Assembly: GCA_001414345.1 (NCBI GenBank)
Contig: LLCB01000379.1
Coordinates: 1 to 64,000 of the forward strand
Direction: 5' to 3'
DNA: 64,000 nt
DNA from: Hymenoscyphus infarciens
Taxonomy: Eukaryota > Ascomycota > Leotiomycetes > Helotiales > Helotiaceae
The number at the start of each line of letters is the position of its first letter. Position 1 is the first letter of the stretch. Positions 37,319 through 48,292 of this stretch are shown here, piece after piece. Made by a program: the position numbers and the translations under genes. Under the pieces are notes generated by a model, which saw nothing but the letters and a program-made list of their open reading frames with translations, was not told the origin of the DNA and ran no database searches.

Positions 37319-38771
37319 GGAATCGATTATTTGGGCATCAGTTCACCGTAGCGAGCAAGTGTGTAGCCCAGTATAGCTATAATTATTTGAGGGGGCGTAA
37401 ATACTACTTTTGAGGGAGTAGTATAACTTCTTAACGTAATACTCTTTTATTTTTATTAACTATTATATAAATTATATAGATCAGTGTTTTGGGTTTCCCC
37501 GCCTAATCTGTTATCCTATCCTGCCTTGACGATCCTTCTCCTTCCTGCCTCTATTTTGAGGCTATCCTACCTAATCCTATCCTAACATATCACTTCTCCT
37601 AGCTACTCTGATCCTATTCCGAAATTTGTTCTGTCTATTCTTTCCTATCCGAGGTATCGGGGTAGCCTTTCCTAGCCTATAGAGGAGGCTAGGCAGGGTA
37701 TATGCTAGCCTCAAATATACTTCGTCCTAGGCGAATTAGTCTATAGCGGGACCTAGTAAAACAGGGTTTATTTAGGAGGCCCTGTTATAGACTATTACGC
37801 CTAAGACTAAGTAGTAGATTTAGCGGGAGTAGTGCTACTTAAGAAAAGCATATAATATTAGTCTCTAATCGGTATCTAAAAACAGGGGTTTTACTATAGT
37901 AAATCAAGTACCTAGTAGAGTACTTAATTTAGTGCCGTTTACTCTAATAGACGTAAGCCCTCGTATTTGAGCCTTAACTAGTTTCTAGATAATATATTAA
38001 TAATATTAATTATACTCTTTAATACCTACGCTATATAATAACGTAAGATATATATATTATATATTACTTCTCTTATTATTTATTATTCTAATTATTACTA
38101 ATATAAGCTACTCTTTTTTCCGTAGACGTCCTAGCCTAGCTAGCACCTAAACACCTACTCTCTCTTAGTCTACTCTCTCTTAGTCTACTCCTTCTTAATC
38201 TACCTCTTCTTAAACCATCTCTTCTTCTTCTTAATCGTTTAAGGTAATTGTTATTAACGATAGCGAATCCGACCTTATAATAGTAGTAGGATAAAGAGAA
38301 TTAGGTCGTTTTTGATACTTCTTAAATTAGTCTATAATATTAGTACTTTTTATTACTTTTTACTTATTTTAATGCTTTTTACTTCCTATCCTATCCTATT
38401 CTCCCTAGCACCTCTCCTTGCCTAGCTCTCTCTTTTGGTCTTCCTTACCTCTCCTATTCTAATTTAGTATCTCTCTTGTCTAATTTAGCCTAGCTTATAA
38501 GTGAAATTAGCCTATCCTCTCCTTTTCTGATAGAGAGGGGTAGCCTATCCTCTCTAGAGTGCTAGGCTGACTAAGGCGGGGAAAGCTAAAACACTGGTAT
38601 AGATTATAGTCCTTTGCTCTTTTTTAAATTAAAAAGGCGTTATGGTTTATAATAGTTAGAGTAAGTTTAAGTTATATTAGACTTGTGTAGATATAAGTCT
38701 AATCTTTAGTGTAGTAGCCGTAGTGTTTGTGCTAGTGACCGTAGCGAGGTGATGCCCAAATAATCGATTCC
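37319..38771. mobile_element. Outer inverted-repeat element hosting a nested insertion
   Basis: The left end 37319-37340 (GGAATCGATTATTTGGGCAT, then CA) is a perfect 22-bp inverted match to 38750-38771. CCGTAGCGAG follows on the left and precedes the right arm in the same orientation. Without the nested insertion (37482-38596) and one target duplication the element would be about 330 bp, MITE-sized. The interior is AT-rich and depleted of CpA/TpG (RIP). A TA duplication is possible (right flank TA, left TC). No coding capacity remains. Confidence 0.75.
37482..38596. mobile_element. Nested hAT-like element, RIP-degraded
   Basis: The left terminus CAGTGTTTTGGGTTTCCCCG matches the inverted right terminus CAGTGTTTTAGCTTTCCCCG over about 27 bp with few mismatches. 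Flanking 8-mers ATATAGAT (37474-37481) and GTATAGAT (38597-38604) differ by one G/A transition, fitting an 8-bp target duplication, and CAGTG-type termini are typical of hAT transposons. The 1.1-kb interior is AT/CT-rich with no intact ORF, so it is a non-autonomous or inactivated copy. Confidence 0.75.
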
Positions 38772-39026
38772 TAATTGAAAAGGAGAAAGCCTGGCAAGAG
38801 GATTTCACTTTTATCTTTTGGAATTTTCCCGACAACCTCAGCAGCACAGTAAATACTTTCGTAATTTAGGATTCGTTAGCCACATCGAACAGCAGCGGAA
38901 GTTCTAGATCTCGCAAACACACTTTTCGTCACTCCCGCGCTGGATCAGAACCTTGATTTTTCGGAAGATGTTTCTTACCCAGCAACTACTTTGCATTATT
39001 CATCCTTTCTGGATTTCTGATCTCTG

Positions 39027-39431
39027 TTGTTCAGATTCGAAATATATCTCATCACTAAGGACCTCCCTGCAACGCGTACCTCCGAGCCCTTCGACCCTGA
39101 TTCCCACTACATGGGAATACATTGTAAGAAGGAACGGTTATGTGGCCGATTTTGGGATGGCTGCGCCAGCCAGTCGATGTTGACGGGTTTGGGGACAGGA
39201 AATAAAGGTTTGTGCGACTTTATCGTTCTTTCTGTGGGTCGTTGTGACGAGGATGGTTTGCGCCCATACTTAATTGAAGATGAAGCTACCATGGTTTGTC
39301 TTAATTTCATTGCCGTCGAGTGGATAGATAGTGTAGCAGAGTGGATAAAGATAGAGAATGTTTTTTCACATTATTTAGAAAGGGATTCTTTTGAGCCCGG
39401 ACCTCAGTGGAAAGAGATTGTTCTTGGTTAA
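39027..39431 (+). pseudogene. C-terminal relic resembling a HET-type protein
   Basis: A 134-codon frame ends in a pattern common at the C-termini of large fungal HET-domain (heterokaryon incompatibility) proteins: a DFIVLSVGRCDEDG strand, a short divergent segment and a terminal PQWKEIVLG. The HET domain itself and any start-proximal region are missing, and the frame begins just beyond the transposon pair. The resemblance is to pattern, not strong identity, so the call is tentative. Confidence 0.35.
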
Positions 39432-41183
39432 TACTCAGGTAGAAGTTTTAGGGTATTCAGTGTATGGAGTTTCCGATAATTGAAATTTGACAAGACGAAT
39501 CTGGTGTTTTGTTAAAATTGACAAGAGAAGTAGGCATTAGTGTACGAACACCTACTTCTACTTTGAGTGTATTAAGCAAGTCCAGGACAATTGAAAGTAT
39601 CATTCGGGATATCTAGGAGTACCAGAAACATTGTTTCTTGACTCTCCCAAAAGCCCTTGAATAATATTCGTAATTGTTTGAGACAGGCTAAAGCAATAAG
39701 AAAGCAGATGATCGTAGCGCAACTCACTTCACTTACCTGCAAAAGAATTGAGCTAAGTTAAGTGAGCATTCAAAGCTAGCTTTTTATCTTAATAGAAGTA
39801 ACAACCACCAGGGGGTGTTGGAATTCGTGAGCCGGCAAAGCCGCACCTAAAAGAATAGTAAGTAGTTTAATAACAACTTCAATGTAAGAATAGACTAAGA
39901 AAAGCTAGAGAATAGAGGGTACGAATTATAACTATATGTTTAGATTTTAAATATTATATTAGGTTGTTGAAGAATCTTAGAGAGTAGATGCTGATTTTTG
40001 GTAGGGTTTTTTGCGATCGGCTCACGAGTTCCAACACCCCCTGGTGAACCGTTAAAGGAAGATGTGAATAGAAAGGCGAATGATTTTAGCGCAATTCTCG
40101 AGTCCTGTCGAATTTTAGACGCCATTTCCTCACGGCCATCGGGTGTAGTTCTTCAACCTCGCGGAAATGGTGCTCTCCATGTCAATCATGGTGTGGCTAG
40201 GACAAACACAGTATCGAAAACGTGAATCATTAGAAGGAAGCTTCTTGTTTCATCGTATAGAAGACCCTCGTTTGCACTGGCGAGTTATCTCCCTGGTACT
40301 GAATCGAATCTAAGGAAAGTGTAGGAAGTCGTCAAGCTTTTGGCTCATGGACAGTGCTCTTTTTGAATCCGAGGGTTAATCATTTGGAAGACTTTCCTCA
40401 CGCTACAGGTAAGAAACCTTACGTTCCAGTATAAATACTTTTTGAATTTGTGGCCTCTATGGTTGAGAATCTAAGCATATATATAATTAGAAGTTATGAA
40501 TTATCATTTTCAGTCCGCATCTCTGCTTCCTTCTTTCCCGATATCCAGGCACCCGAATTCCTCAAGTTTAAACCCCCCCTCTTCTCCCTTTCATACAGAT
40601 GATTTATCGAAATCGAAATCGAATCGCGGGGGCTAGAGTGGAAGTTTTGATAGAGCAGATTCTTTAATCTTTTTTCCATAAGCATAACCAGTCCCTCGGG
40701 GGATTGTTCAAATGCTTTTCAACCTACGGATCAGCTTTCAGCAGTTGATAAGTCTCCCGTTGGTGTTCGAGCCATGCCCACGCCTCCGTAACAACATGGC
40801 GGGATTAACCTCAAGAAAAGAGTTTCTTTCGAGCCCAAACCTCGGTTTTGTTCATCGTTGATTAGCTTACCTAGTGGTGGCGGTGGGTTTGGAGACTCAC
40901 AACTAGTGCCGGTTGGGATTATGTCAACAGAAATATAGCGCGGAATTGAGCTAGAATTCTTTCCAGTCATAGCTGAAGTAATGATTTCGATAAAGCGTTG
41001 GGATTTCTTTCTAGAAATTTGGAGCTATCACGTTTCAATCACGTGTTAGGTCAGTTTCAAGTGCCTTCCCGTCAGTTTAATTCCTTTTTCCAGTCAACAA
41101 TCAATTCGTACATGTCAATGCTCTCAATATCATCCATTTCCGTCGGTCGCTGACCTCTATTCCTCTCGTTATTTCAAACCAGC
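39432..41183. other. Intergenic interval with one MITE
   Basis: No gene accepted. Contains the MITE at 39806-40046. Short ORFs of 60-80 codons are overlapping shadows. The last ~150 bp form the leader of the DUF202 gene. Confidence 0.5.
39806..40046. mobile_element. MITE with 29-bp inverted repeats
   Basis: 241 bp. The left arm 39806-39834 reads CACCAGGGGGTGTTGGAATT, then CGTGAGCCG; the right arm 40018-40046 is its inverse with one mismatch (C/T). Both sides are flanked by AAC, a possible 3-bp target duplication. The interior is AT-rich and non-coding. CACC ends with 3-bp duplications would suit a CACTA-like or Harbinger-like family, but that is uncertain. Confidence 0.75.
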
Positions 41184-41219
41184 TTGCCGAACCGAATTCC
41201 CAGCTTATCTCACCCCAAG

Positions 41220-41627
41220 ATGTCTCGTCTCCTCAAACTCATCCATCCAGCACCTCTCCCGAATACCGGCTCCGTCGCCCGAGACCACCTAGCCAACGAA
41301 CGAACTTTCCTCAGCTGGACGCGCACCGGATTGGGATTCGTAGCATTAGGAGTCGCTCTCGCAAAACTTGATGCTCTTGAGGCCTTATCTCCGACCTTGA
41401 AACATGACAGAGATCTCAAAATTCCTTCAGCGGCACTCGTGGGTTCCGGAACTGGGTGTCTCAGCTATGGGACTCTGAGATATTTTGTTACGATGAATCT
41501 TTTGAAGAGAAATCTATTTAGACCAAATCTGATAGGGGTGGGACTCGTGGCAGCGACGTCTGCGGCTGTTGCTGGGGGAGGGATTTTGATGGTTATCGAG
41601 CAGGAGGGGAAGGTTGCTCGGAAGTGA
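41220..41627 (+). CDS. DUF202 membrane protein
   Basis: Small integral membrane protein of the DUF202 family (bacterial YidH; also the C-terminal domain of fungal VTC subunits). The signature VARDHLANERTFLSWTRTGL is followed by three hydrophobic segments: about FVALGVALAKL, SAALVGSGTGCLSYGTLRYF and LIGVGLVAATSAAVAGGGIL. Start 41220 (MSRLLKLIHPAPLPNTGS) gives 135 residues; 41184 would give 147 with a less typical N-terminus. Single exon. Biochemical role unknown. Confidence 0.85.
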   Translation: MSRLLKLIHPAPLPNTGSVARDHLANERTFLSWTRTGLGFVALGVALAKLDALEALSPTLKHDRDLKIPSAALVGSGTGCLSYGTLRYFVTMNLLKRNLFRPNLIGVGLVAATSAAVAGGGILMVIEQEGKVARK

Positions 41628-42322
41628 AGAGTGGATTTGAAGGTTTCCTTCGAGCAAGCAATGTTGAGGTTTGATTTGGGATAAATTAGAATCAAGTCAG
41701 GAATGTTTTCTCATTTTCTTGGATGATATGCTGACCTACTTAGTTTCCTGCCAAATCACCAGGGGGGAATGTAACCAAGGCACTTTCCCTTCTACAAGTG
41801 TTCCAACTCAACCATAAAAGTCACACAAACCCTAATCATTCGAGCCTTCTGAGACCCTTGAATTGATTTTCTCTCCTTCGATTGAATAATGGAAGGAGCA
41901 GAGGTAATCTAATCTTCACCAGTCACGAATTTCTCCACCCCCTGGTCAGAGGGTAAGCCCATGCCGTCAATTGAGTTTTCGCTATAAACTAACACAATGT
42001 TCATTGGACCCACCTCCTTTCGGCCAAGCTTTGTTTAACTTGCCTTAAAAATGGAGAGGCATGCGAAAGCCGACAAAGGTTTATGGGGTACAAGTTTCAT
42101 AGGGTCACAAATTGAAATACCCATTCTTTGTTATTCAACAAAACTATTCTTTGGATTTCTTCTGTTCCAACAAAGATATTAATACTATCACAAAAAGCAG
42201 ATCCTCTTGAAGGATCGAGACGAAAACCAAGGTATGATAAATATGAGTAATTTCTACACTCCTGTCAGCCTTCTCCAAAATGAAAAAAATTAGGCCAAGG
42301 AACTAGCAATGCAAAGCATCCA
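41628..42322. other. Intergenic, nothing recognised
   Basis: AT-rich spacer between the DUF202 gene and the interrupted metalloprotease; no repeats or ORFs of note. Confidence 0.5.
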
Positions 42323-43087
42323 ATGAGATCCCTTTCCCGCCGGCAAGAACCCACTCGACCCTCAGAGCCTGTCCCTCTCTCAACAGTAGGTGAGTCCAAT
42401 GAGACTTATACAGATCTTCCAGACAAAACAAGAATCTTACATTATAAACCCGTTGATGTCGATGAGATTCTTCCAAGTGGACACCCTTGTATTTTCAAGC
42501 CTTGGGCCAAAGATTCCCTCTCCTTGAAGAAGCAGTACTGTCAACTAGAGTTTGCTATTTTCTAAACCCAGTCCCACTAAAAGTTCGAGCTCTTTGGGGA
42601 GATGCTCGATGTAATTCGTCGTCCGCTTCCTGAAGTCAAAAGCGATGACGAGTTGGAAGATCTCTTGAATTCGTGGTCCAATTGTTTCAATGCTTGGTTC
42701 TTTGCTGATACTCTTAGCAGGATAAAAGTGGTTGTTAGGAACCCCGAAAAAGTCACAGCATGTGGCGTCTTCCTTGACCCAGAAACAAAGAGCATAGTAA
42801 TAGTGCCTAAAGGGTTTGAGCTTTGTAACCATGACCACCAAGGAACGAAGGCAGGGTTCTTTGACAATGTTTTACTTCATGAGATGGTGCACGGATTTAT
42901 ATCTGATGCCTCTTGTAGAGACGACTGCTGTATTGAGTACCTCCACCCTTCGCATGGCGGCGAGGGATTACAATCAGCCCATGGGCCATGTTTTGTCGAC
43001 TCGTTGCAACTCTTGTGTAACATCGTCAGGAAGTATATAAGCTGGCCTCTAGATCATCTAGGTGGAAGCGTTACAGATGCAATGTAG
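42323..43087 (+). pseudogene. Interrupted SprT-like zinc metalloprotease
   Basis: Two segments in the same frame (42323-42565 and 42602-43087) are separated by two in-frame stops. The distal part contains LLHEMVHGFI, an HExxH zinc site, and a downstream SAHGPCFVDSLQLL that could supply the third histidine as in SprT-like proteases. Between them, a different frame reads NPVPLKVRALWGD, which looks coding. The sequence therefore fits two compensating frameshifts rather than an intron, since no normal-sized intron bridges the stops. It is either a decayed gene, a sequencing error pair or unusual splicing. SprT assignment is by motif only. Confidence 0.5.
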
Positions 43088-43857
43088 CTCGACGCGTTCC
43101 AACCTAGCATCGATCAACTGAAAGATTGGGACATGGGCACTCACACTCATATTTTGGCGATCCCAAGAAGTGGGATGCTGCTCGGGGGAAAATATTAGAG
43201 AGTGGCAGGGATATTCGGAACCAGTCGGCTTGTAAGCAGACCTTAAGGTTACTCCAATTGTAAGGGATTTCTCTATTTCAGAAAGTGTCGATAAGTATAA
43301 GACTCCCCAAATACACTTACTACTCTGTCCATCTTCTCCTTCTTTTTCGTTCGCTTGTCAAGAAACAAATTCAACAATTAATAGCCGGTTCCCCTGCTCC
43401 TCCTGCGCAATTGCTTTTTTGGTGTCACATTGAGTGCAAGTGACACAACAAAGTCTTTAAAACGTCCGAGAAACAAGCTTTACTCTGTGTACAACCCCCT
43501 CTTCTTGTTACCCCAGTACCTCTAGCACAACTACAAATATTATTCTAAAGGACTCAGGAAAATTAAGAAACTAAGATTCTACTTCTTCTAGACCTTCTCG
43601 AACAATGTTTCTAAGTATCCTAGCCCGTTTCATACAATTCAAGTGAAAATAATGTTGATTTTTTCCTGGCGCACTAGGCAGCACCAATGTCCTTCAAGAT
43701 ATCTTCGACTTTTGCGAATGAAAGCTCAGCCATTGTTTCTTTCCAGAGCTGTTTAGATCGCTGTATGCAAAATGGCACTTGAGACCTGAGTCTATGTTCC
43801 CAGGTCGGGTTTTCAGAAGCATGTTACGGGTGGTCAGAAGTTACCATCATAACCCAT
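43088..43857. other. Intergenic between metalloprotease relic and P2
   Basis: No gene seen; contains the 3' UTR side of P2 (convergent). A short frame at 43779-43994 overlaps P2's last exon in antisense. Confidence 0.5.
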
Positions 43858-45197
43858 TTATTTCCTTCTGTCCCGCCACAAAGTGTTATATTCTTCATCA
43901 GGGCGGAAGAGGTTGGGTGGTCGGTAGGGGCTCGGTAACTTTCGTTTTTCGCTTAGACTCTCCGGAAACTTCAAGGAAGTACTGGCACAATTGATATTAG
44001 CTCACCGTTGCAAATTGGAAAGGTGTGATAGAGCACTTACTCCGTCGATACTATCGAGCTTCCCCAACCCGCCGTAAACAGCTCGATGAAATTTTTAACA
44101 GTTGTAATGGAATCCAGCTGAACCCAAACAGAATTCCATGGTTTCTCACCCTCTTTGGCAGTCACCATGATAATATCTGTTTCCGTGTTATAGCTAACCA
44201 TATCGACATTTGCAGGGTTGATGACCAGCTGCGTACATTCATTCCTCGTTCGACCAGTATTATCGCAGACTATGAACACCCCTCTGAGTTTGAAATGGAA
44301 GTCGTCGTCCTCCGAAAACGTTAATGTTTTTAACTCTTTTCCCTTCTCTGGAATCAGTGCTCTGCGAAGGGGAAATATGTTGGGCATAAATCTTGGTTTC
44401 CCAATCCGCTTCTTTTCCTGTGCATCCAAGGCCTGGTAAAGAAGGACTTTCAAAGCTTGTTGCACCCACACCCTCCACTCATGATATTCGAAAACTGTTC
44501 TTCCCGGATAGTGTTTCATGATTTCTGCAACCCAAGCATCACCAACGCCCACATATGTACCATATTTCTTTATCTGCTTCGTTATGAGCATAGTAGCCTT
44601 GGAAAGATTGAGAAGCTCCAAACGAAGTTTCTCCAACAGTTTCTGACTTATCTTCAAGCCCGTGCAAAAATGCTCATCGGTCGACTGGAAAGTTATCTTA
44701 TTCTTATCATACCAGTCGGTTTTGTGTTTGTCTGATGAATTTTCGGGTGCCCCAGCGCTGCTTGATTCCCCATTTCGCGCTCCGTCGTGGGATGTTTTCT
44801 GTTTTTTTGCAGTTGGTTGGTTTTCGCTTTTGTTGTCTGTCCTTGAGGGGCGTTTCGAAGGACTAGTTTCATAAATTCCGTGTTTCTCGCCGAACTCCTC
44901 GAGAGCCTCCTCCTGCTTTTGCTTTTCCCTTTGAACCAGTTGTTCGATTGCGTTATCGTATTTCGTTTCGATATCTTGCTCTTTCTTGCTCCATTCTGCC
45001 TCCATATCCTCCTCGAGTTTCTTTCTCAAGGCCTTCAATCTCCGTTCAAAGACTTCGGCTTTACTGCTCTTCAGTTTCTTCAAATCACCGTCCTTTTGCG
45101 CTGCCGCTGCAGCTTTGTGTTTCGCCAGCTCATTCCGCCTGTGGGTAGCGTTGCTTTCGAGGACTTTTAAATCGGAGAGGAAGTCGGATTCGCCCAT
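43858..45197 (-). CDS. Orphan coiled-coil nuclear-type protein P2 (paralog of P1)
   Basis: No named family recognised. The exon 45197-44041 gives 385 residues. A GTAAGT donor at 44040 and a GCCAG acceptor at 43982 (59-nt intron with GAGCTAATAT branch) add an exon 43981-43858, for 426 residues in total. Unspliced, it would stop at 44037 (386 aa). Residues about 1-110 are a charged coiled coil (ERRLKALRKKLEEDMEAEWS). TAKKQK (about 129-134) may be a nuclear signal. A Ser/Asn-rich linker follows, then the domain shared with P1 (KYGTYVGVGDAWVAEIM, FKLRGVFIVCDNTGRTR, VTAKEGEKPW, then TAGWGSS). The last exon reads LPSPYRPPNLF, then LWRDRRK, matching the reading frame downstream of P1. No catalytic motif is visible. 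Function unknown. Confidence 0.75.
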
Positions 45198-46051
45198 GAC
45201 TGTATAGTTTACGGTGGCGAGCTGTTGTGTAAGGGTGCTTGAGGTGGTGTGGATGTGAAGCTGTGGAGGTTGACGCGTCTCGGGGGTTGGTGTTTATAAC
45301 TTGAACAGCGAAATTGTCGCGACTGCGGAGTCGGAAGTAACTTTGATCCGAGCTAAATTGCATGTTTAGTGAATTGGACTGTCCGGTAAAAACATTTCCT
45401 GAAGACTCCCCTTCAAATCCCTCTGGATTCTCAAACATTAAAGGTACACCACAATAGGGACGGGGAGTTCTGGGGTTGATATTCAATTCCTACTTCCCTC
45501 GTAAAACTCGGCTATTTCAAATCAGTTGTTCTCGACTTTCTAATTCGATGAAGCTCGTTTAAAGGAACTACCGAGAACTCCAGGGTACTCTATTGACTTG
45601 AGCTGTTTTTGCTCTTCTAGCAAAAACGATTTTAGAGGTTGTTTAGGTATACTTGTTACCACTTTTTCGAATTAAAGTCTATGTAGTGGATTAGATTATC
45701 TGGTCCACAGTTTGAGAGATTTAACTCTACATCTACATCTCTTTGCTACCAAAGTAGAATTGAATTGATTGTCTGGGAAGACATTGAAGGAAGGAATGAC
45801 AACTCTAAGTATCTTAGTCACTTTGGTTGTCCCTTAGAAAAAGAAGTGCTTTGCGTCGCATTTCAAGCAGGCACAAGTTGCCAAGACTTTGGCAATAGCA
45901 TAAGGTAACGGTGTACGCGTTGAAGGACTTTAGAATGGCAAAGTTACTCTACGTGTACCACTGGACTTTCGAGTGTTATTAATGAAGGTCTAAGATAATG
46001 TGAAACCTCTAGAACACACTCTAGGAAAGTAGAGTTTAAAGGTTCCAGCCG
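45198..46051. other. Upstream region of P2
   Basis: Contains the block 45331-45362 shared with the P1 upstream region. A 118-codon minus frame (45130-45486) overlaps the P2 start and lacks domain character. The remaining sequence shows no gene. Confidence 0.5.
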
Positions 46052-46254
46052 CCCCACTCGGTAGAACCTCGGCCCACAATGATCCATATAACCCCCCCAA
46101 AAGTTATATACCACAAATAAGATAATGTTGTCACCTTCGGGTAAAAAGGATGACACTGGGGAGGCGCCAGGCGTGGCGTTCTTTACAAAACTGTATTCTG
46201 TGTGGATCGAGGTACGACAAAGGATTAAGCCAAAAACATCGGTCGGGGCTAACC
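46052..46254. repeat. Dispersed structured repeat, copy C
   Basis: 203 bp, colinear with copies A (16245) and B (17183): CCCCACTCGGTAGAACCTCG, GGCCCACAA, an ACC-TTCG-GGT hairpin inside TGTCA...TGACA (about 46129-46155), the stem CGCCA-GGCG-TGGCG (46165-46178), CTGTGTGGATCGAGG, TACGACAAAGG, ATTAAGCCAAAAAC and GGGGCTAAC. It lies about 0.85 kb upstream of P2, in the same orientation relative to it as copy A is to P1. Confidence 0.65.
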
Positions 46255-46494
46255 TTTTGCTCTTTTTTGTATTTTTATTCTTTTGTATTGAGTTTTTGTC
46301 GGTGAAGGTGTTGATATACACTTATGCCGACCAACATCGTCGTTTGCGGAACTGGGCGCTGAGGTGACCTCATATAGTCTCTCGTCAGAGTTGTTAACAG
46401 CTTCGCTTTCAGAGTCGGTAACGAGATTGACCACATCGGGTTTCGGTGGTTTTTCTGGCGTTTTGACCTTTCTGGAGTATCTGGGTGATGGCAT
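46249..46494 (-). CDS. Small basic/acidic ORF with SUMO-interaction-like motif
   Basis: An 81-codon frame from MPSPRYSRKVKTPEKPPKPD. VVNLVTDSESE is a hydrophobic core plus acidic/Ser tail, the form of a SUMO-interacting motif. The C-terminus is Lys-rich (KRIKIQKRAK). The stop is created by the GTTAGC end of repeat copy C. Either the repeat truncated a longer gene, GTTAGC acts as an intron donor, or the ORF is chance. A splice to the acceptor just before the P2 ATG would keep frame but needs a ~1-kb intron, unusual here. Confidence 0.3.
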   Translation of the reverse strand: MPSPRYSRKVKTPEKPPKPDVVNLVTDSESEAVNNSDERLYEVTSAPSSANDDVGRHKCISTPSPTKTQYKRIKIQKRAKG

Positions 46495-46895
46495 TTTGCA
46501 AATTTTTAGAAGATATTTCAGGTGCTTTGGGTTGAAAAGTTGGAGTTGTCTCAATCATTTGCGCACATCACTCTTCTTATTCTAACATTGCCCTCACCCA
46601 ACCCACCTTCGATTTCCACAAATGAAGGTCAACGGCCGAATGTCTGCCTGGTTTCAGCCCCTCTCCTTGTCTGCCTTACCGTTCCCCCATCCAATAAATT
46701 TGGTAGCGGTTGCAGGGTGTTGTTAGTCTTGTTGGCTGCTGCAGAAAATGTATGGTGAACCAACTTCTCGGCTGCAGGGTATTTGAAGGTACAACACCAC
46801 AAGCAATGCCTCCTACTCAAGTCGCCATCTACCTAACATTGGCTATCAGCTATCTTTCAACACCTAGCACACCCAGCAACGTAACCAAGTATCAC

Positions 46896-47417
46896 TTCCT
46901 GGGTTCCGGTGCACCCCCTTGAGAAGTAGAGCAATTTCAAGATTGTGGAACTGTTATGTTTATTTCACCAATTGCGGAATTGACCATTAATATTACTACT
47001 TTATAGTATTATGTAGTGGGTCTAGTAAGTTAAGCTATTAAATCATATCGTTTGACAGTTTTGGTGTAATTAAATCAATTAAATAAGGTCTTGAATAATT
47101 TAAAAGCAGTGAGTTTTAGGTACTTATCTGAGTTATTAGGAATATTTTAGACAACATAGAATGCTTAAACACAAACTTTGAAAGTTGATTGTAGCGAATT
47201 TAGAGTATATCTAGACAGATTTGGTCAATTATATCATTGGTGAATACAGCATACCAGAACGCTTCATAAATTCAAAAAACTTATCCAAAAAAATTAAATT
47301 TGGTTTAATCCTTGAGTTTTTTAATATATATATTTGAAGTCGCTGTATACCTACTTTCCAAGCCATTGAGTTTCAAAAGTGGCCCTTCTCTCAAAGGGGT
47401 GCACAAGAACCCAGGAA
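46896..47417. mobile_element. MITE with ~29-bp inverted repeats
   Basis: The left end TTCCTGGGTTCCGGTGCACC (continuing CCCTTGAGA) matches the inverted right end TTCCTGGGTTCTTGTGCACC (continuing CCTTTGAGA). The 522-bp element has an AT-rich interior without ORFs. The target duplication is not clear. It sits between the P2 block and the SDR pseudogene. Confidence 0.7.
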
Positions 47418-47817
47418 AATAATGCGTACTCCTCCGGAAAATGTGGTTTTCAAATAAGAATCCAAGAACAAGAGGTCAGTTAGCGGTAGATAAGGCCCTT
47501 TGAATCTTGAATATTCTAATCATCTATAAGGGGCACTGAATTCGTAAAACCGGAATTTTGGAATCCTGGCGGACGAAATGCACCCTGGATCTTTTTTCGC
47601 TACATAGAAAAAAAAGGGGGTATCCTATATGAAGGGAAGTTATTCCTGGTATAATCATTTGAGCTAATCTAGTACGAATGGAGTGTTCGTCACTTTTTAT
47701 TCCTCGTGCACAGGTACCCTCATCCACCATGCCTCAACCCACCCCTCACAGCAAGCGAGCATTTTTCGTGTTTTCTCTACAACCATGTGGTGAAGCCCAC
47801 AAGCCCACTTTACCACA

Positions 47818-48292
47818 ATATGACCTCAACTCCCAAACTACACTCCAGCGTCGGTCTCGAAATCAGCCGCCAACTGAGGTCCTCTCGCTTGGTCTTGGCA
47901 AACTCATCCTCGCCGTACGAAACGAAGACCTTGGTCGCGCCGCCGCCGCAGCATTTTCCTCCAGTCAAACACTTGCAAGACACACCACCATCGAAGTATG
48001 GAAACTCGATCTCTACTCCTACGACTTCATTGTGGCCTTCAGCGAGCGAGCTACCAATCTCGAGCGTCTAGATATCGTCGTCTTGAATGCTGCGATCATG
48101 CCGGCCGTATTCAAGATTAATGAGCAGACGAGGTCTCGCATACAGCGATATTCCAGTCCATCCCGGCAGGTGGCACGTGCACTTATTTTGGTGGACTTGC
48201 TTGCTCTCCACCTGCCACCACCTGCAGACCCCGCTCTCTGCGTACCACGGGCGTTCATCCACTTACATAGACCTCAATTACCAATCATCTAA
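47818..48292 (+). pseudogene. Short-chain dehydrogenase/reductase pseudogene
   Basis: Recognisable SDR pieces are split between frames: SSVGLEISRQLRS in one, then LGKLILAVRNEDLGRAAAAA, IEVWKLDLYSYDFIVAF and ERLDIVVLNAAIMPAVFKIN in another. The NAG-type motif appears as NAA. The N-terminal TGxxxGxG loop is largely lost, and the catalytic Ser-Tyr-Lys region is absent before GLO2 begins. At least one frameshift and a 3' truncation are evident. Confidence 0.55.
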
